Shown piece after piece: positions 10,602-20,899 of a DNA stretch of 64,000 bases (positions within the stretch are counted from its first letter, which is position 1; each line of letters begins with the position of its first letter). The stretch is taken from the NCBI GenBank assembly GCA_958299035.1, contig CATQJL010000112.1, positions 7,107,825-7,171,824 on the forward strand. Reading direction: 5' to 3'. A program made the translations under genes and the position numbers. This DNA comes from Cylicocyclus nassatus (lineage: Eukaryota; Nematoda; Chromadorea; Rhabditida; Strongylidae). The notes below the pieces were generated by a model. The model had not been told where the DNA came from and ran no database searches. It saw only the letters and a list, made by a program, of their open reading frames with translations.

Positions 10602-11078
10602 AGTAGGACGAAGACTGCAACAGAGACAGAGCGAAAATATATGCAAAAAATATAGGACAGAGCAACTTGGACGCAGAGAATGAATCGCCAAAAAATGAAA
10701 ATTTTGAGCGTGTTTACAAAACTGTCCTAAACTTGCTGGCTATTCGCGAATTTCCGCTTAAAAGTACTAGAGTGTAGACCCTGTTTTGTCCTAGTAGGTG
10801 TCAAATAGAAGAATTTAGTAATCTTATGGGATTTTTGAGCATTCCATAGAAAAAGTGTAACAGAAATTACCCGACAACCTAATAAAGCGCGGTTCGTAAA
10901 TGCGAACACCCCCATATTTTGGTAGTCTCGGGGCTTTCTGAAAGAAACTTATAGATGGTCCTAACAGTGGCGTACCCAGGATTTCGGCTCGGGGGGGGGT
11001 GAATATAGGAACATCGCTTGAGGTGTTTGTGTAATTATAAGCGCTGAAAATTCGCATTCGGCACAAAGACATTTTCAA
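10602..11078. other. No supported gene
   Basis: Noncoding, with a run of nine G near 10990. The sequence around GGCGTACCCAGGATTTCGGC resembles 46555-46580 and may be part of the dispersed repeat described at 12080-12385. Confidence 0.35.
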
Positions 11079-11440
11079 AGGCACCTCCACCCAAATTCTC
11101 GACTTCCATGTTATTGTCGCTTCCAGGGCTTCTGAAGGTCCTGATTCCGAATATAGAGTCGAGAATCATCGAGACTTCCAAAAATCCCCGTTTTGGAAAA
11201 GGGTGCAGGTTGCGGGGCTGCAGCGCGGTTATATGCCGGGGGCGTCATTTGCAAACCTGCAAAGTGGGCGGGGTGACCAGGTGGGCGGAGTGAGCAGCAC
11301 CGGATTACGTCCCTTCCGAAGCGGATTTCTCGCTCCGAAAGCACTTTTCTGCTGCGCAACTTGGGGGTTTGAATAGCTTGGGGGCCCACGCTGGTATGCC
11401 ATCATAATCTCGTCAACCCCCACTTTGGGTGGACGGTGCT
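11079..11440. mobile_element. TTAA-type MITE, copy 1
   Basis: The left end AGGCACC-TCCACCC and right end GGGTGGACGGTGC form the inverted repeat shared with copies at 19538, 29322 and 39352. Flanking TCAA and TTGA are each one base from TTAA, the target of piggyBac-type transposases. No coding capacity. Confidence 0.72.
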
Positions 11441-11536
11441 TTTGAGATTGACACCGATTTTCATTCTTGTGTCATGTATACCTTTTTTGGCAATGCTTTC
11501 CTAACGGTACCAACGGTTTCCTGAGTTTTTTCCAGA

Positions 11537-11631
11537 GGGTCCCAAAACTACCGTATATGCGTTGTTCGTTTAATCATGAACCGCACTTCAAAGTTTGGAC
11601 GGTGGCATGTAGAATTGATAAGAAAGAATTC
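11537..11631 (+). CDS. Candidate exon, protein not recognised
   Basis: A strong acceptor gttttttccag| precedes an open segment reading RVPKLPYMRCSFNHEPHFKV and onward, up to a possible donor TTCA|gtgtaa. Only this phase is open. Whether it joins the exon-like pieces at 8.4-9.2 kb or at 13.4 kb is not shown. Confidence 0.25.
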
Positions 11632-12079
11632 AGTGTAATCCCTTTGGCACACCTCTTTATCCTAATCATGAAGCAGTTGACTGAGTCATCAGATTCCAAA
11701 TTCGGGAAAGAAACTCTCTATCACTTTCAGTACGGTATAGATTTTTGAGACTTAATTTACGCCATCCTAAGACTATATAGCGCAAAAGTCACGTCTACTC
11801 CAAATTTTGTCTGATTCATTCATTCAAATTTGCCTGCCTTAGATATGAATTCGCTTCAAAGTAACTTCTTATCTCAAAGTTACTAAAGCTAAGTAAATGT
11901 ACTGCAACAGCAATTTTTTGAGTGGCTCCATTGTTGTACAAAAAGGTTCAAATCTCCTGCAGAACAGTCAGTGCTGGAAAAGTTGTCTCAAAACTGGGAA
12001 GATTCTTGAAATAATGGTTCATCTACAAAACAAATCTAGGGTGCTTTTCTATGTCAATTCCACTGTTATGAGCATCAAA

Positions 12080-12385
12080 TTTCTCTTAGGGAGGGGAGGG
12101 GGCATGACTAAAGTTTTTTCCTGAGGAAGGCCCGCGGGTTAGCCACGCACTTCGAAAATTTTTTGGTGCTTCCGAAATTCTTTCCGGGCCCTTGACTCCG
12201 AAATTTTAGAGAAGAGGTGGAATAGCGGCAGCTACGTTTCCGAAATTTTTACGAAGCTAAATAAAATTTTCAAAATTTTCCAGAAGATATTTTAATTATT
12301 TACAGGTATGAGGACGTCACATGCGCATTTTTATGACACATATCACTTCTAAAATTTCCGCGACCCATACTCGGAGAAGTGGCTG
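12080..12385 (+). repeat. Dispersed repeat shared with 46575-46875
   Basis: Blocks in the same order occur in both places: a G-rich start, (T/C)TTGGGTGCTTCYGAAA-like text, GCGACAGC/GCGGCAGC, TTTTAATTATTTA, and CATTTTTAT...CAAAATTTCCGCGAYCCAT. Divergence is high. I could not see terminal repeats, so the class is unknown. Confidence 0.55.
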
Positions 12386-12527
12386 CGGCTGCCCTCATCT
12401 CTCCCCTTCTCCTACCCCCTCGTTCCACCGCTGTTTCCCTTGTAGAGACAAACATTAGTACGTGTGGAACAAATTGAACAAATATATCTAATGCTAAGGA
12501 CATCAATGTATGAAATAATATTTACTA

Positions 12528-13257
12528 CTAGCTGGCTTACCCGGCTCCGCCGTATCCGGACCAAACTTGGCACACATACACTTCGGGCCCCGGCGGGTGT
12601 CACAGTCCACTTTTCGTTATCGATCGATGTCGATTTTACCGATTTTTATCGATTTTTTTGCAGAGTTCACCTACAGGGCTAGGAGTTGGCACAGGGGGGG
12701 GGGAAGTGAGCATGGGGATTCCGAATACAATATTAGTTTTCAGAATTATCGATTACTTTTATTGATTCTATCGATTTTTTGTAAATTTTGACATGCGAGG
12801 CTGGGATTTTGCACAGGGGGGTAATCGAGCATACTGATTACGAACACAATATCAGTTTTCAGGATCGTCCGTTACTTTTATCGATTTTATCGATTTTTTG
12901 AAAATTTGAGCTAGGGGGGTGATCAGCATGCTCGATTACACCCCTGTGCCAAATTCCAGCCCCCTAGCTCAAACTTTGCAAAAAAATCGATAAAATCGAT
13001 GAAGGTAATCGATAATCCCGAAAACCAATATTGTATTCGGAATCCCCATGCTCGATTACCCCCCTGTGCCAACTCCCAGCCCCGTAGGTGAACTCAGCAA
13101 AAAAATCGATAAAAATCGATAAAATCGATATCGATCGATGACGAAAAGTAGCCTATGACACCCGCCGGGGCCCGAAGTGTATGTGTGCCAAGTTTGGTCC
13201 GGATCGGTTCAGAAATGGAATTTTCTATTCGGAACATACGTACACACAGACATACAT

Positions 13258-13292
<35 letters not shown>

Positions 13293-13311
13293 TTCAGCTT
13301 TATATATAAGA
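12528..13311 (-). mobile_element. Nonautonomous Helitron, copy 1
   Basis: On the minus strand the element begins A|TCTTATATATAAAGCTGA and ends CCGGGTAAGCCAGCTAG|T. This gives a TC start, a CTAG end, insertion between A and T, and a small CGGC-GGA-GCCG hairpin near the 3' end, all Helitron hallmarks. The interior has an imperfect internal inverted duplication rich in ATCGAT words and a (GACA)n-like run at about 13257-13290. No Rep/helicase coding sequence is present. Copies lie at 22602, 44083 and 47877. Confidence 0.85.
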
Positions 13312-13399
13312 TAGATTGCGTTTTATTAGTAGTCCCAAAAGTTTTACGCGTTGGCCACAAAAATCATGGAACAGTGACTGAACCGAGCTCAAATACTAA

Positions 13400-13714
13400 G
13401 AGTCTGTGAAAATTGTTTATTCGGAAGAAGCTTTCGCTTTTCGAGCACATATAGAGCATAAGCTTTACAAAAATCCCAAACTGATCCTACGAAGCATCGA
13501 ATTTGACTATCTTGCACAAATGATGCTTAATGACAACCGTAAATATATTTTTGCTGCAACTGCGAGTTTCATGAGTTTACAGAATCTCAAAAAAAAAGAT
13601 TTGCTTTTGCTTAAAAAGATTCGTGAAGCTCCAACAGCAAAGCGTATAATTAACTTTATCCGTAGTAAGCTACTCTTCCAGAAGTCGATCCTATCCTTAA
13701 AAAATTCACTTTGA
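13400..13714 (+). CDS. Candidate coding exon, protein not recognised
   Basis: A 100-codon open segment starts just after actaag| and ends with TGA at 13712-13714. It is rich in Lys, Leu, Phe and Ala with no low-complexity bias, for example HIEHKLYKNPKLILRSIEF and TASFMSLQNLKKKDLLLLKK. A possible internal donor (AACC|gtaaat near 13539) would shorten it. It lies between the Helitron and the better-supported gene at 13990. Confidence 0.3.
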   Translation, partial: ESVKIVYSEEAFAFRAHIEHKLYKNPKLILRSIEFDYLAQMMLNDNRKYIFAATASFMSLQNLKKKDLLLLKKIREAPTAKRIINFIRSKLLFQKSILSLKNSL

Positions 13715-13989
13715 GCAGATAAAAAACGGAAGAAGAATTTTGGCAATTATCGAGAAACACGGATGATAATGGTTTGAAAATGTACCCAGTAGAAAACGTA
13801 ACAAAGCTTCATCAATGCATGTTCGGATGCATTTCTTCATTCTTTATTTTAGGGAATTTTTAGTCGTTTGAAAAACGAAACGGACAAAGTGTTCGGGGGC
13901 AATTGTACATATAGTAAAAAGGCGTTTGCGTTGCTACAGTATATAAATGTACTTATGTTATTCATCCTATCCCAGATGTACTTTATCAG

Positions 13990-14013
13990 ATGGAGGCCCA
14001 GCTGAGCAGCTAC
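13990..14013 (+). CDS. Candidate first coding exon of the 14-16 kb gene
   Basis: An acceptor-like ctttatcag| lies directly before an ATG that encodes MEAQLSSY and ends at TAC|gtacca in phase 0, which fits the next exon. An acceptor abutting the start codon is what a trans-spliced leader site would look like in a nematode. A TATA-like TATATAAATG lies near 13939. Translation stays open past the donor for ten more codons, so the exon end is not certain. Confidence 0.35.
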
Positions 14014-14207
14014 GTACCAGCTCCTATTGCACAGCTGTACCCTTAACCGCTGCTATTCTTCTATCTTATTTGTTCACTTGTATAAGTCTGCCAATATGAA
14101 AGCGCTTGAACAATGTAACCCCATCAAATTATGTTTTACCTCATACTCATTGTAAGTGATAATTATTATACATTTTTCTTCTGAAAAACGACAATGACTG
14201 CTTTCAG

Positions 14208-14333
14208 CTCCTGCCAGCTTTCTATGCCAACGATTGGTCTGATTACGACTGCAGTTCTGATATGGATGGAATTAATCTCCTGATGGGATTTCGAAGGTTT
14301 TGCAATGAATCAAAAGAGCCGGTACCAACTATG
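14208..14333 (+). CDS. Exon of unidentified host gene
   Basis: The acceptor gctttcag| and donor ATG|gtaagt are close to nematode consensus. Of the three phases only phase 0 is open; the other two have stops. It encodes 42 residues that include DWSDYDCSSDMDGINLLMG and RRFCNESKEPVPTM. Length is 126 bases, phase 0 to 0. Confidence 0.5.
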
Positions 14334-14535
14334 GTAAGTTACACGTCTATGAGTATTCTACACAAAAATCACCCAAATGTCAGCTTAATTCAAACCAAAC
14401 ATTTTTATGATCAGCACCTTGTGTTTTGAAATTTGATGACTTCTGATCCGCATGAACAACAGTATGTAATGTGTAATTCGCACTAGCAATTTTCGTTTTC
14501 AACTCAAGTTCGTTTTTCAAAGAACACCTGTCTAG

Positions 14536-14648
14536 ATATATGACAATTTCAATGCATGTTATTATCTCGAGAACTACTGGCTTGCTTGGAAACGTGGTAC
14601 AACAAAGCAATCTAAAAAAGGATTTGCTTACAACTATCGTTATTACGT
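14536..14648 (+). CDS. Exon of unidentified host gene
   Basis: The acceptor is ctgtctag|, whose TAG would be an in-frame stop if unspliced. The donor is TACGT|gtaagt. The 113-base exon runs from phase 0 to phase 2, matching both neighbours, and encodes an aromatic-rich stretch including NACYYLENYWLAWKRGTTK and GFAYNYRYYV. Confidence 0.5.
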
Positions 14649-14696
14649 GTAAGTACGTGTTTTTTTGGTTTCTTTCCGTAGACTGAAATTTTTCAG

Positions 14697-14796
14697 CCAC
14701 CCCGAAATGAAAAAAGTAAATACTTTTAATAAGGCAAAAATATTTGCTGAACTACTCTCTAAACGACCAGGCGGAAATGTTACAGAAGTATGCCAG
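14697..14796 (+). CDS. Exon of unidentified host gene
   Basis: The acceptor is tttttcag| and the donor CAG|gtaaga, both strong. In phase 2 to 0 it encodes HPEMKKVNTFNKAKIFAELL then SKRPGGNVTEVCQ. The phase joins the exon ending at 14648. Confidence 0.5.
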
Positions 14797-15679
14797 GTAA
14801 GACAAGTGAGATTATCTTACTGTGAAAGCGTGGTACTTGATGTTCTTAGGCATGAGTGCTTAAGGCGTTAAGTAAGATTTGTTCTTTTGTAAAATTATAA
14901 CTAGTTTAGCGTGGTGATTAGCACTGAAGCTCATAAATCGCCTACGAAGATAAATACACATAACTTATAGCGGTCGGAATGACTATTTTTTTCTTTTCTT
15001 TCAATCTCCCTTCTTTATCAGCACTTTCTGGTTCCATATCAAAGCGTTACTACTTGAAAATCGCGTTGTGTAATGTATGCGTATAGAAAAAGTGTGAAAC
15101 TCAAGTTTAAATACCGCTACAAAGGCTACAATGTAGAGATAGATCTGCAGAGCTGAGCTATTTACATTAAGATTGTGTACATCCTCCATTTTTTCCTTAC
15201 CATCTTCTTGGTCGCATTTTCCAATTTCATTAATGCTTGAACACGATTTCATTGATAAGATGCAAGATATATTCGCCAACAATTGAAGCGAAAATTTCCT
15301 AGTAATGCAGCATTGATAAACAATTGTTGGATTTCCAGACAGTAAAGTTGCAGACAAATTTTGTTATCATTTTGGTGGAATTATTTGTCCCACGTGTAGA
15401 GCATGGAATGAAACCCGCCTTTTTCTATTGTTTTCGCTTCTTACATGCTGGCATGCGGTATTTGAGTTTTGCTTACTCGCGAGGAGTTCATAGACATGTT
15501 TTTGGAACGTTGATTACTCTTGCGCATAAAACAAATAAACTTGCACATATTACGTTGGCTCCCGCTCTCCAAAAATGTAGAACGCATCCATCGACTATCC
15601 ACTTTTTTCGCGCTCAGACTGACAGTATATTTGAATTATTCAATTTCTAACATTTTGCTTTTCTCCCACCAACATGCAG

Positions 15680-15701
15680 CAAATGGAAAAAGTCAAGGAA
15701 A
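15680..15701 (+). CDS. 22-base candidate micro-exon
   Basis: It starts after accaacatgcag| and ends GGAAA|gtgagt. In phase 0 to 1 it encodes QMEKVKE plus one base, continuing the previous exon. Confidence 0.35.
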
Positions 15702-15856
15702 GTGAGTAGCATGGAGTGTTTCCGAAAGCACAAAAGTATGCTCACATGCTGTGTGAAAGGCAAAATGACTCTAATGACGTGCTAAACATAATGAAGGAAT
15801 CGCGTTATTTACGGTTGCGTTGAATAATACAGTTCCCATAATTTCGTTTTACACAG

Positions 15857-15933
15857 ATCTTCCACTGTGCACGCGCCACTTCATGTTAATGCCCAGTTTT
15901 GACGATCACATACGAATTTTGCATACATATGCG
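15857..15933 (+). CDS. Exon of unidentified host gene
   Basis: The acceptor is cgttttacacag| and the donor TATGCG|gtaatg. In phase 1 to 0 it encodes LPLCTRHFMLMPSFDDHIR then ILHTYA. It fits the micro-exon before it and the exon at 16227. Confidence 0.45.
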
Positions 15934-16226
15934 GTAATGCGTAGTCGAAAGTCCTGTTTGCCGGGATTTTATAAACAGTACTTTATCTTTCGGCAAATGC
16001 ACATACTCACTGGCTCCTTCGAGCTGATCTCGAGTAGTTGTGAAAACTGTGATATGCATCCTGTATTCAAGAACTTGAGCAGACAACAACATTTGCACCA
16101 TAAACTGGTGTTAGCTCCGGCAATCAGGATGCACACCTTAGAAGTAAAAGAGTCATTTGTTCAATCATCATTTGCTCCCATTTTATGATCTATCTTTGTA
16201 TTGTACTAATCTGCAAATCGTTACAG

Positions 16227-16314
16227 ATATTCACACATAAACCAAGATTTTTCTGTAAAAATTACCGGCACCAAAGTCTGGGAGATCATATCGTCTGCGG
16301 CTTCTACCCCATGG
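16227..16314 (+). CDS. Exon of unidentified host gene
   Basis: The acceptor is cgttacag| and the donor ATGG|gttagt. In phase 0 to 1 it encodes IFTHKPRFFCKNYRHQSLGD then HIVCGFYPM. This is the last of seven exons whose phases agree. The continuation is not securely found; the next candidate, at 20433, needs phase 0, so at least one exon is missing. Confidence 0.48.
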
Positions 16315-16930
16315 GTTAGTTCGCTGTTTTATATCAACTCAACATCAAATAATCTAAATTTTATTAGAAAATATCATGAAAAGAAAGCATTCAGTGGAAT
16401 TTATTGAGTTTGGAAAGTTCTCATGAAAGTTATTATAAACTCAGACACTGAACTAAAATGTCACAAGGATCAGTGATGGAAGAGCTGTTGAGCCATTTAC
16501 TAATAAGGAAAGGATACCAACATAAGTTGGCGGCAGAAGAGGAGTTGTATATCACCAAACGCGACATTCAATGCTAATCTAAATCTGCTATTTTGCAACG
16601 CTGCTTTCCGAATGAAGTCATGCGCTTTTGAATGTGTAACTCTGTCAAGCCTTGAGTGCATAAATTTAACGAAAAGCTCTATAAAACACCCAAAAATAAA
16701 CATTCAGTTTCGTGTTGTGTACTTTGACCACAAGGAAGGAACACAGCCATGGAAATCCACTTGGGTGTTTTTGTAGTAATTTATGCCATCAAAGATTTGA
16801 CAAATTTGAACATTCAAACGCTCACAACTTCACTTGGAAAGCTGCATTGCGGAAAAGGAAAGCCGATTTGGACTTATCTCCTTCTCTGTTCGGATTTTGC
16901 TTTTCGTCAAAAGTTTTGCATGTATTATTA

Positions 16931-17638
16931 AGTTGTCCCATAAGTTTTGACTTTTTTCACTTTTTGTGCCAATAACCTCCAATTTTCTTGTCTCCTAAAA
17001 AAGCTCTGCTTTTACCAGTAGTTCCACATTAGGTTGAAAAAGAAAATCTAAAAACTTACAGTAGCTTGGAAATTTGAAATCGTAACTCCTCTTAAAATGT
17101 TTCTAGAGAGCTCTAACTTGCTCAGGCATATATACTTTTTATCCAATATTTTTTCACATTTGCTGTATTTTTTCTAGTCTAAAAACTAAAAACCAAAAAA
17201 ATATCACTATTCTAGAACTATCGCTGAAAGGCTAAAAATTTGAGGTTGTACTTCCAAGGACTCATTCTAAAGAATAACTTACATAGGAGCAGCTCATCAT
17301 CGCTTTGGAAAAGAAAACATGCCTTTCGTTTTTTCGATTTCCAGCAACAGAAGAGATACAACAAGCGTGCATATGAATGTTAGATGAGAGGTGTATGCGC
17401 GTAAGCAAATTAGAGATTAAAAAATTTCAACTCCTGAATTTTTTTTTGAGGTTTCGGGTTACCGGAAGTCATTTCGATTTTTTTACTCAATGTGAATCGA
17501 ATTTTATGCAAATCTTTGGAGGCAACTTTGTAGAGTTTGCTTTGCTCTATCGAAAAATTCCTAGTTTTTTCCTGGAAGTCAGGAGAGAGAGAGTTATTAG
17601 AATGAAAATTGAAAACGGACGGAACTTATGGGACAACT
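16931..17638. mobile_element. 708-bp mariner-type MITE
   Basis: The terminal inverted repeats are AGTTGTCCCATAAGTT on the left and AACTTATGGGACAACT on the right. Both are flanked by TA (16929-16930 and 17639-17640). There is no transposase. A lone left-type end, AAGTTGTCCCGTAAGTTCTG, lies near 35016. Confidence 0.82.
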
Positions 17639-17660
17639 TAATAAATTATCCCGAGAGTAT

Positions 17661-19127
17661 GGAATATTGTATAGTGTTGTTCTGCCGGCCAGGTTTTGTG
17701 GTGAATCTTTTTTGTTGACCTTACGTTTCGACAAATATCGTCTTCTTCGGAGGTCTGAAAGTGGATTGCGGTCATATTATCTGTTAGTCTATACGACCAA
17801 ACGCCTCATCATGCTTCCGTCGTTTGAACCTTGTCGAGGCGCAACGTGCAGAGGAACAATCCAAAATGGATTTACCAACCTCTAGTCCACCATGGAGTCA
17901 GTAGTCCTCACGAATGTGACGGACATCACTGGGGTTGCTCAACGAGTCTTGGACTATATATACTGTGCGGTTTAAGGTCACATAGTGACGGTGACCTGTC
18001 TGACGGTGCTGTTCGAATTAAATGGTACCGAAAGGAAAGCTCTAAAAATATACTTGTCCACGCTACATCTGCTCATCCTACAGTTTTAAAACGTTCCATC
18101 ATTCACAATATGTATAAGACCGCTGTAGAAGTGTGCACGAGCGAAACAGAAAGACTCGAGTCGCGATAATTGGTATCCAAAATTGCTCGCAGTAATGGCT
18201 ACACTACTGCGCAGTCTCGTCAGCGAACATCCAGATGACTCGCAAGTCGTAATCCTATGCGAAGCAATAACAATAACATCAAGGTCCCTCTGTGTATGCT
18301 ATTTGTCTTCGACAGTTTCAGTAAGGCAGTAAACCGATGCATAGGAGCACAGTTGAATAATGAGGTAATGCTGGTCAACATTTCTAGTAGTAACATCAGA
18401 AAGCGGTTGATCAGGAATAGATTGTATGACGTAGATTGTATATCAGAAGAGTGCATCGTCTGCCCTTATGGGGAACTGGGTGATTGCGCGAAGGCAGGGA
18501 CTGTTTATCAGTTGGAATACCTGGACTGTGGCACGACGTATATAGGAGAGACGGAAAAAAGTCTAATTGTTAGAATGAAAGAACACCTGGCTAATAAAAG
18601 ACGAGGAAATCTGTCATCACCGTTGAGCAAACCTAAGACACACGATGGGAGTGATTTTAATGTGAAGTGTACAATTCTGGAGCACGAGATTGAAATTTCG
18701 GCACGAAAACTACTAGGGGCCGCGTGGATACACGCTGGAAATCCGGGAATGAACAACAAAAATGAACGCGTGACAATAACGGCAGACTTGCCTTTGATGT
18801 CACTATGTGACCTTAAACCGCACAGTATATATAGTCCAAGACTCGTTGAGCAACCTCAATGATGTCCGTCACATTTGTGCGGGCTACTGAATCCATGGCG
18901 GACTAGAGGTTGGTGAATCCATTTTGGATTGTTTCTCTGCACGTTGCGCCTCGACAAGTTTCAAACGACGGAAGCATGATGAGGCGTTCGGTCGTATAGA
19001 CTAACAGATAATACAACCGCAATCCAATTCCAGACTTCCGAAGAAGACGATATTTGTCGAAACGTAAGGTCAACAATAAAGATCCACCACAAAACTTGGT
19101 TGGCAGAACAACACTATACAATATTCG
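17661..19127 (+). mobile_element. Penelope-like element with inverted terminal repeats
   Basis: Two arms of about 330 bp, 17661-17992 and 18797-19127, are inverted copies of each other. Examples are TATTGTATAGTGTTGTTCTG and its complement at the far end, and the TATATATAGTCCAAGACTCG block at the inner ends. Between them lies a single-frame remnant of RT thumb, linker and GIY-YIG endonuclease. Inverted pLTRs are known for Penelope-like elements. The RT core is missing. Confidence 0.8.
17993..18862 (+). pseudogene. Penelope-like RT C-terminus and GIY-YIG endonuclease
   Basis: One frame runs through, with stops at 18167-18169 and about 18234-18236. Before the first stop, WYRKESSKNILVHATSAHP and HNMYKTAVEVC match the end of a Penelope-like RT. 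After the second come a linker and a CX2C...C cluster (ECIVCPYGELGDC near 18450-18485). The GIY-YIG domain follows: TVYQLEYLDCGTTYIGET near 18500-18555 holds the Y...YIG pair, SLIVRMKEHL the catalytic Arg, with Glu and Asn farther on (ILEHEIEI, GNPGMNNKNE). The nuclease would nick target DNA for priming. Stops and the missing RT core make it nonfunctional. Confidence 0.82.
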
Positions 19128-19537
19128 ATACATCATGCCTAGGTTTCAAGAAGAGAGTACATGCAAATTATCCTCAAAGTATTTCCATTTTATTTGCGAC
19201 TGCCCCTTCGCAGAACAAAAACGCAAAGAAGATCCCGGGGTAGCATTTAAATCTTTTATTTTTTTTTCAAATGGACATGTCTCTACTGCAGGTAAACTGA
19301 AGTTGTCTCAGAAAAATACCGAAAACTTTGACCCTTGGTTTTTGCTATGTCAAGTTTCGCTGATTTCTAAATTTTTGTTTCGACCATTTGAGGAAGTCCA
19401 AGTAACCAAGATAGAGCAAATCTTATAGGATGCAAAACTAATTTTGTTGCTTTCTAGCTTGCTTCTCAGAATTTTTGAATCTATTTTCTTGATGATATGC
19501 AAATCCACATTTTAAGTCAAACCACATGAAAAGTTAA

Positions 19538-19875
19538 AGGCACCGTCCACCCAGATTCTCGGCTTCTCTGTTCCGGTCGTTCCGGGGCCTTCTCATGTCC
19601 CTGCTTCGGAATAAGTCGAGAATCCGCGAAAACCCCGACAAACTCCGTTTCGCGGACCCGCAGGACGAATTGTGCGGAGCGGTGATTGGTTGCGCTCAAT
19701 AATTAAGGGGGGGGGTGGGAGTCAGTGTGGCGAATCCGTTAAAGCAATTTTTGAAGCAATTTTCTCGCTTCGGAAGCAACGTCTGACAACACGAGTTGGG
19801 CAAGTATACAGCTGGGGGCCACACTACTGTTAGGCATCAAAATCTCATCGACCACATTTTGGGTGGACGGTGTCC
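19538..19875. mobile_element. TTAA-type MITE, copy 2
   Basis: The 338-bp element starts AGGCACCGTCCACCCA and ends TGGGTGGACGGTGTCC. An exact TTAA duplication flanks it (19534-19537 and 19876-19879). This is the clearest copy of the family and supports piggyBac-type mobilisation. No coding capacity. Confidence 0.88.
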
Positions 19876-20432
19876 TTAACCAAGAAACAGCTCGGGTGTC
19901 ATTCGATGCAGCACTTTTCCTCTTTGAACAGGTGTCTTTTGGTTTTGATTCGCAAGGTTCGGGTTAGAATCAATATGATTTATGTTTTCGAAGCGACGCA
20001 TGTTGCTCCAGGAAGACTCGTGATTTGATTTTTTGAATCCCTGAATGTTATTTGTTTTACTAAAATAGTGTTGAAGCACAATCACTTCTGGAAGTTAAGT
20101 TTCAAATTTTAATGCAGTGATGTTTGACACATTTGTGCCTAACGAGGGAAGTCCGCTTAGTCGAAGTGGTTATCCGAGGCGATGTATATTTTCATAGAGC
20201 TTAAAATGCTGATCTCAAATATGCCTTCTATATTTGCGACGCATTATCCTATAGGAAGTTATGGGCTTTTTTGCTACCTATAATGGAAGCGTGGTCCAGA
20301 AGGAAAATGACGACCAGTAGATTACAATGTGGTTGAACAACACCCGAAAACGTTTTGATAATATCAGATTAGACCAACAACACTTATTAGGTGCTCTGCT
20401 TAAGCCTGAAATACTTTTTGTGGAAATTACAG

Positions 20433-20517
20433 TGGTCTACGACTCAAAATGCACTAAGATTTGGCACAAGAAAAGCGCATAATTTCTTTATAGAAGAAGG
20501 CATCGCAGATATAAAAG
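20433..20517 (+). CDS. Candidate exon, protein not recognised
   Basis: The acceptor is ggaaattacag| and the donor AAAAG|gtacga. Only phase 0 is open; the other phases hit stops. It encodes WSTTQNALRFGTRKAHNFF and IEEGIADIK. It may continue the gene at 14-16 kb, but the phases need an unseen exon in between. Confidence 0.38.
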
Positions 20518-20899
20518 GTACGATTGACATCGGCGTTCAAAGTTCTATCTATGGGTATACATCCCCTTCTGGAAGGTCACTTCGACCAAGCTGACTTTTG
20601 TAAGATAAACCTGCTAAAAATCAGTGATTGTTTTAAGAATTTATCAAATAATCATAACGAGCTATGGAAAAAAATGGCTTCGTATCCTGTTGAGACTGCT
20701 TTACTTTTACTCCTGCTCAATATAAAAATAAAAAATTAGCGAAACTTTATCATGCAAAGAGCATGTGTTTCATAATCGAGCATGGGCGTAAGATCTAGAA
20801 ATTTTCTTGACGCTCCTCTTGCATCACAACGTGTTATTTGAGTGATCATCAACGCAACAAAACCTTTGTGATTGTTCAATGAAGGGCGGCTTTTATGGC

